This document shows, in pieces, positions 61,085 to 64,000 of a stretch of DNA of 64,000 nt. The notes under the pieces were generated by a model. It was not told the origin of the DNA. It ran no database searches and saw nothing but the letters and a program-made list of their open reading frames with translations. Positions within the stretch are counted from its first letter, which is position 1, and every line of letters begins with the position of its first letter. The DNA is from Xanthobacter dioxanivorans. GTDB lineage: Bacteria > Pseudomonadota > Alphaproteobacteria > Rhizobiales > Xanthobacteraceae. Position numbers and translations under genes: made by a program. The DNA lies in contig NZ_CP063362.1 in assembly GCF_016807805.1 (NCBI RefSeq), forward strand, positions 3,018,501 to 3,082,500. Direction: 5' to 3'.

Positions 61085-61788
61085 TCGAGGTCGAGAACAT
61101 CCACGTCGCCATCGGGCCGGTCTCCATCCTCCACGACGTGTCCCTGCGCGTCGCGCCCGGGCGGCTCGTCACGGTCATCGGCGCCAACGGCGCTGGCAAG
61201 ACCACGCTGCTGCGCACCCTGTCCAATCTCGTGCGCCCGCGCAGCGGCGCGATCCGCTTCGAGGGGCGTCCCACCTCCGGCATGGACCCGCACCGGCTGG
61301 CGCGGGCCGGGCTGGTGCACGTGCCGCAGGGGCGGCAGATCGTCCCCAACCTGACCGTGCGCGACAATCTCGTGATCGGGGCCGACCGGGTGGCCGGCCT
61401 CGATGCAGACGCCATCGCCCAGGGCCTGGAGCGCGAGTTCGCCCGCTTCCCGGTGCTGAAGGAGCGTCAGCACATCCTCGGCGGCAACCTCTCCGGCGGC
61501 GAGCAGCAGATGCTGGCGGTGAGCCGCGCCCTGATGATGCGGCCGAAGGCGCTTCTTCTCGACGAGCCCTCCCTCGGGCTCGCGCCCCAGGTGGTGCGGA
61601 CCATCCTCAAGGCGTTGCGCCAGCTCGCCGACGAGGGGCTCGCGGTGCTGCTGGTGGAGCAGCTCGCCTTGCTCGCCCTCGACACCGCCGACGAGGCTCA
61701 CGTGCTCCAGCGTGGCCACGTTGCGCTGAGCGGCCCGGCCCGCGACCTGCGCCGCGACCGAGCGGTGATCGAAAGCTATCTGGGATAG
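61081..61788 (+). CDS. Liv-type ABC ATPase LivF (third system)
   Basis: This 235-residue ATPase starts at ATG 61081, overlapping the fusion gene stop. It has Walker A GANGAGKTT, LSGGEQQMLAVSRALMM and Walker B ALLLDEPSLGLAP. It completes the third transporter, with ATPase domains supplied by this protein and the fused LivG. A possible terminator hairpin follows at 61797. Confidence 0.92.
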   Translation: MIEVENIHVAIGPVSILHDVSLRVAPGRLVTVIGANGAGKTTLLRTLSNLVRPRSGAIRFEGRPTSGMDPHRLARAGLVHVPQGRQIVPNLTVRDNLVIGADRVAGLDADAIAQGLEREFARFPVLKERQHILGGNLSGGEQQMLAVSRALMMRPKALLLDEPSLGLAPQVVRTILKALRQLADEGLAVLLVEQLALLALDTADEAHVLQRGHVALSGPARDLRRDRAVIESYLG

Positions 61789-61796
61789 GCGTGGCG

Positions 61797-61833
61797 GAAG
61801 CTTCCTCCCGGCGGCTTCTCGTGGGAGGGCTTC
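61797..61833 (+). terminator. Possible terminator hairpin after the third Liv operon
   Basis: GAAGC...CCTCCC (61797-61809) pairs with GGGAGGGCTTC (61823-61833), with a 2-base bulge and a 13-base loop. No T-tract follows. It lies between the LivF stop (61788) and the converging aldo/keto reductase gene (61908). Confidence 0.35.
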
Positions 61834-61907
61834 CCCACGGTGCCGCCGGAGACGAGCGCCGGCAGGCGCTCGGTGGCTGTCAGCTGAAATGAAAGATGTT
61901 TCAGCTT

Positions 61908-62963
61908 TTACGGTGCCGGGCTTCCATGCAGCTGGAAGATGGCGTCGACCTTCTGCTCGATCTCCTCGGTGAGAGTCACGTCGAGGGTCGCCAGCGTTTC
62001 CTCCAGCTGCGCGACGGAGGTGGCGCCGATGATGTTGGATGTGACGAACGGCCGGCTCGTCACCCAGGCCTGCGCCAGCTGCACGGGCGTGAGGCCCACC
62101 TCCGCCGCCAGCTTGAGATAGGCGCGGACCGCCTCTTCCGTGCCGGGCTTCTCGTAGCGCTGGCCGCGGTTGAACAGGGTGGAGCGGGCGCCCGGCGGGC
62201 GTGCGCCGTCGAGATACTTGCCGGTGAGGTAGCCCTGGGCGAGCGGCGAATAGGCGAGCAGGCCCACGTCCTCGCGCCCGGCGAACTCGGCAAGGCCAGT
62301 CTCGTAGGTGCGGTTCAGGAGGTTGTAGGCGTTCTGCACCGAGGCGACGCGCGGCCCGCCCGAGGTCGCGGCTGCCAACAGGAAGCGGTGGACGCCCCAC
62401 GCGGTTTCGTTGGACAGGCCGATGTGCCGGACCTTGCCCGCGCTTACCAGTTCGGCGAGGGCGCCGAGGGTCTCCTCAATGGGGACTTCCAGGCCATCGC
62501 CATGGCCCCTGGCCCGGGTGTCGGCCCGCTGGCCGAACAGGGGCACGGCGCGGTCGGGCCAATGCAGCTGGTAGAGGTCGACATGGTCGGTCCCGAGCCG
62601 CCGCAGCGAGCCTTCGATCGCCTCATTGATGTTCTTCGCGTCAAGCCGCGTCCTGGCCCCGTCGGCGCGCAGCCACGTCTGGTCGGAGCGCCCGACCACC
62701 TTGGTGGCGAGGACGATGCGGTCGCGCCCGCCCCGGGCCTTGAGCCAGGACCCGATGATTCGCTCGGTCGAGCCCTGGGTCTCGGGCCGGGGCGGGATCG
62801 AATAGGTCTCCGCCGTGTCGATCAGGTTGATGCCGCGATCGCGGGCGATGTCCAGCTGGGCGTGGCCTTCGGCTTCGCTGTTCTGCTGGCCGAAGGTCAT
62901 GGTTCCGAGCGCAAGGGACGACACCGAAAGGCCGGTGCGCCCGAGGGGGCGATATTCCAACAT
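61908..62963 (-). CDS. Aldo/keto reductase, Tas-like
   Basis: This 351-residue NADP(H)-dependent reductase is taken from ATG 62963 (MLEYRPLGRTGLSVSSLALGTMTFG). The catalytic tetrad can be seen as Asp and Tyr in INLIDTAETYS, Lys in RIVLATKVVG and His in DLYQLHWPD; KVRHIGLSNETAWG follows. E. coli Tas is the closest group I can name from memory. It converges on the Liv operon. It is probably a general carbonyl reductase and need not belong to the catabolic cluster. Confidence 0.9.
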   Translation of the reverse strand: MLEYRPLGRTGLSVSSLALGTMTFGQQNSEAEGHAQLDIARDRGINLIDTAETYSIPPRPETQGSTERIIGSWLKARGGRDRIVLATKVVGRSDQTWLRADGARTRLDAKNINEAIEGSLRRLGTDHVDLYQLHWPDRAVPLFGQRADTRARGHGDGLEVPIEETLGALAELVSAGKVRHIGLSNETAWGVHRFLLAAATSGGPRVASVQNAYNLLNRTYETGLAEFAGREDVGLLAYSPLAQGYLTGKYLDGARPPGARSTLFNRGQRYEKPGTEEAVRAYLKLAAEVGLTPVQLAQAWVTSRPFVTSNIIGATSVAQLEETLATLDVTLTEEIEQKVDAIFQLHGSPAP

Positions 62964-63031
62964 GAAGGCGGGCTGCTCCGGGGAGGCGGCAGAATGAGGG
63001 GCTGCGAGCAAAAACCCGTCCGGGGCCGGCG

Positions 63032-63193
63032 TCAATGCGGGAAAGGTACGCCGTGGCGCTCCGCCATGAGCCCGGGGATGCGGCGCGCGCCGGTCACGAA
63101 CCAAAGGTCGCCACGGCTCGGGCCATCCTCGGCGAGGAAGATCTGGCGGAGGTGCGCCGCCCGGCATGCGGGAGGTTCGGAATGGACGCTCAT
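63032..63193 (-). CDS. Small hypothetical protein, 53 residues
   Basis: A - strand frame from ATG 63193 encodes MSVHSEPPACRAAHLRQIFLAE, then SRGDLWFVTGARRIPGLMAER, with coding-like composition and both hydrophobic and charged patches. No family is recognised and no clear ribosome site lies upstream. It could be a real short gene or a chance frame. Confidence 0.3.
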   Translation of the reverse strand: MSVHSEPPACRAAHLRQIFLAEDGPSRGDLWFVTGARRIPGLMAERHGVPFPH

Positions 63194-63259
63194 GCGCCGT
63201 TCAGGACCCGCATGTCCGACGCCTTTTCTTCGCCGGCAGGTCGAGGGGCCGCCGGCGCG

Positions 63260-64000
63260 TCACACGTTCGTCCTGAACCAGGCGCCGGATCGCACGGCCA
63301 CGAGGATCGTCATTCCGAAGGCGGCGAGCGCCACCGCGAGCGCGACGAACAGGGCCGTGAGGGATCCGGTGAGCCGCAGCGCGAGATAGCCGCCCCCCAG
63401 GGCGATGACCACGCGCAGGAAGCCGCTGGCGAGCGGCCAGAACAGACGGCCGGCGCCCTGCGAGGCGAAATAGAGCGCCATGCCGAGCCCGAAGAAGCCG
63501 TAGAACGGCCCGACGATCCGCAGATAGCCGCTGCCGGCCTCGATCATCGCCGGTTCGGCGCTGAACAGGGACAGCCAGGCCTGCGGGAAGAGCGCCGCCG
63601 TGACCCCGATCACCTCGGTGACGGCGAAGGCGATGGCCCCGCCGGCCAGGGCGATCTTGAGCGCGCGGGCGCCCTGTCCCGCGCCGATATTGGTGCCCAC
63701 GAGCGCGACGAGCGGCGCGCCGACGCCGAAGGACTGGGGGATGAGCAGAAATTCCAGGCGAGCGCCCGTGCCGAAGCCGGCCACCGCATCAACACCCGCC
63801 ACGGATGCGACCATGGCGGTGGCGCCGGCAAGGGTCATGTTGGTCTGGATCGAGGTGAGGGCCGATACCGCGCCCACCCGCAGGATTCCCTTGAACAGGC
63901 TCCACCTGAGCCGCACCCAGCGGAACCGCAGCGGGGTGCGGCCGGCAAGGATGTACCAGGCCATCACCACCGTGCCGGCGGCATAGAAGAGGAGGAGGGC
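63260..64000 (-). CDS. MATE-family efflux protein, C-terminal part (5' end outside the window)
   Basis: The frame is open through the right edge; about 246 residues are visible, forming the C-terminal half of a MATE/NorM-type exporter (normally 440-480 residues). Six hydrophobic segments can be traced. The characteristic GFGTGARLEFLLIPQSFGVGAPLVALVGTNIGAGQ region, the second half's start, is present and has the typical Gly/Asn-rich helix. It exports cationic drugs or dyes using H+ or Na+. The start codon lies beyond base 64000. Confidence 0.88.
   Translation of the reverse strand, partial: ALLLFYAAGTVVMAWYILAGRTPLRFRWVRLRWSLFKGILRVGAVSALTSIQTNMTLAGATAMVASVAGVDAVAGFGTGARLEFLLIPQSFGVGAPLVALVGTNIGAGQGARALKIALAGGAIAFAVTEVIGVTAALFPQAWLSLFSAEPAMIEAGSGYLRIVGPFYGFFGLGMALYFASQGAGRLFWPLASGFLRVVIALGGGYLALRLTGSLTALFVALAVALAAFGMTILVAVRSGAWFRTNV

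Overview
The window is GC-rich DNA of alphaproteobacterial character. The style of its LIV-type transporters, an IalB-family protein and DUF2493 and IS66/IS5 remnants suggest a Hyphomicrobiales (Rhizobiales) member, perhaps Xanthobacteraceae. This is an inference from gene content; no rRNA or complete tRNA is present to confirm it.

Layout. (1) 1-2810: right end of an integrated genomic island. It holds the edge of an excisionase-like HTH gene, a hypothetical gene translationally coupled to a P4-type tyrosine integrase, and a 47-bp copy of the 3' end of tRNA-Arg(ACG) that is the likely att site. A truncated DUF2493 gene lies just outside. (2) 3.3-10.9 kb: IclR regulator, a cyclase-family hydrolase with an apparent frameshift, a 3-hydroxyacyl-CoA dehydrogenase and a complete branched-chain-amino-acid-type (HAAT/Liv) ABC transporter. 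(3) 11.6-22.8 kb: a long + strand operon with acyl-CoA dehydrogenase, PaaG-like crotonase, Cys-less thiolase-like protein, DUF35, two MaoC proteins, a second full Liv transporter and an ADP-forming acyl-CoA synthetase. (4) 23.2-28.4 kb on the - strand: E1 alpha/beta and E2 of a 2-oxo acid dehydrogenase complex with a crotonase and an acyl-CoA dehydrogenase, facing a divergent AMP-forming ligase-TetR-IclR group. The two sides carry nearly identical palindromic operators. (5) 32-35 kb: a decayed zone with an IS5-type remnant, small genes, a shortened XRE regulator with twin operators, and an AraC regulator. (6) 35.4-43.2 kb: a 2325-residue repeat-rich autotransporter and an IalB-family protein. 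(7) 44-51.8 kb: four SDR dehydrogenases, an IclR regulator, a solute-binding protein without its own permease, a cupin, an FAH-family hydrolase and a NIPSNAP protein. (8) 52.3-61.8 kb: a third Liv system (solute-binding protein, LivH, LivM-LivG fusion, LivF) with TetR, AMP-forming ligase, thiolase, crotonase and DUF35. (9) An aldo/keto reductase and a partial MATE exporter close the window.

Working together, the region looks like a catabolic archipelago. Three Liv-type importers and four binding proteins bring in carboxylic acids (the substrates cannot be read from sequence). CoA ligases activate them, and acyl-CoA dehydrogenases, crotonases, MaoC hydratases and thiolases carry out beta-oxidation-like steps, with separate IclR/TetR regulators per cluster. 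Palindromes next to these regulators suggest local operators. Several genes are freshly broken: the cyclase frameshift, a start codon lost at 22834, and a stop inside the 28.5-kb gene. The region is therefore both accreting and decaying.
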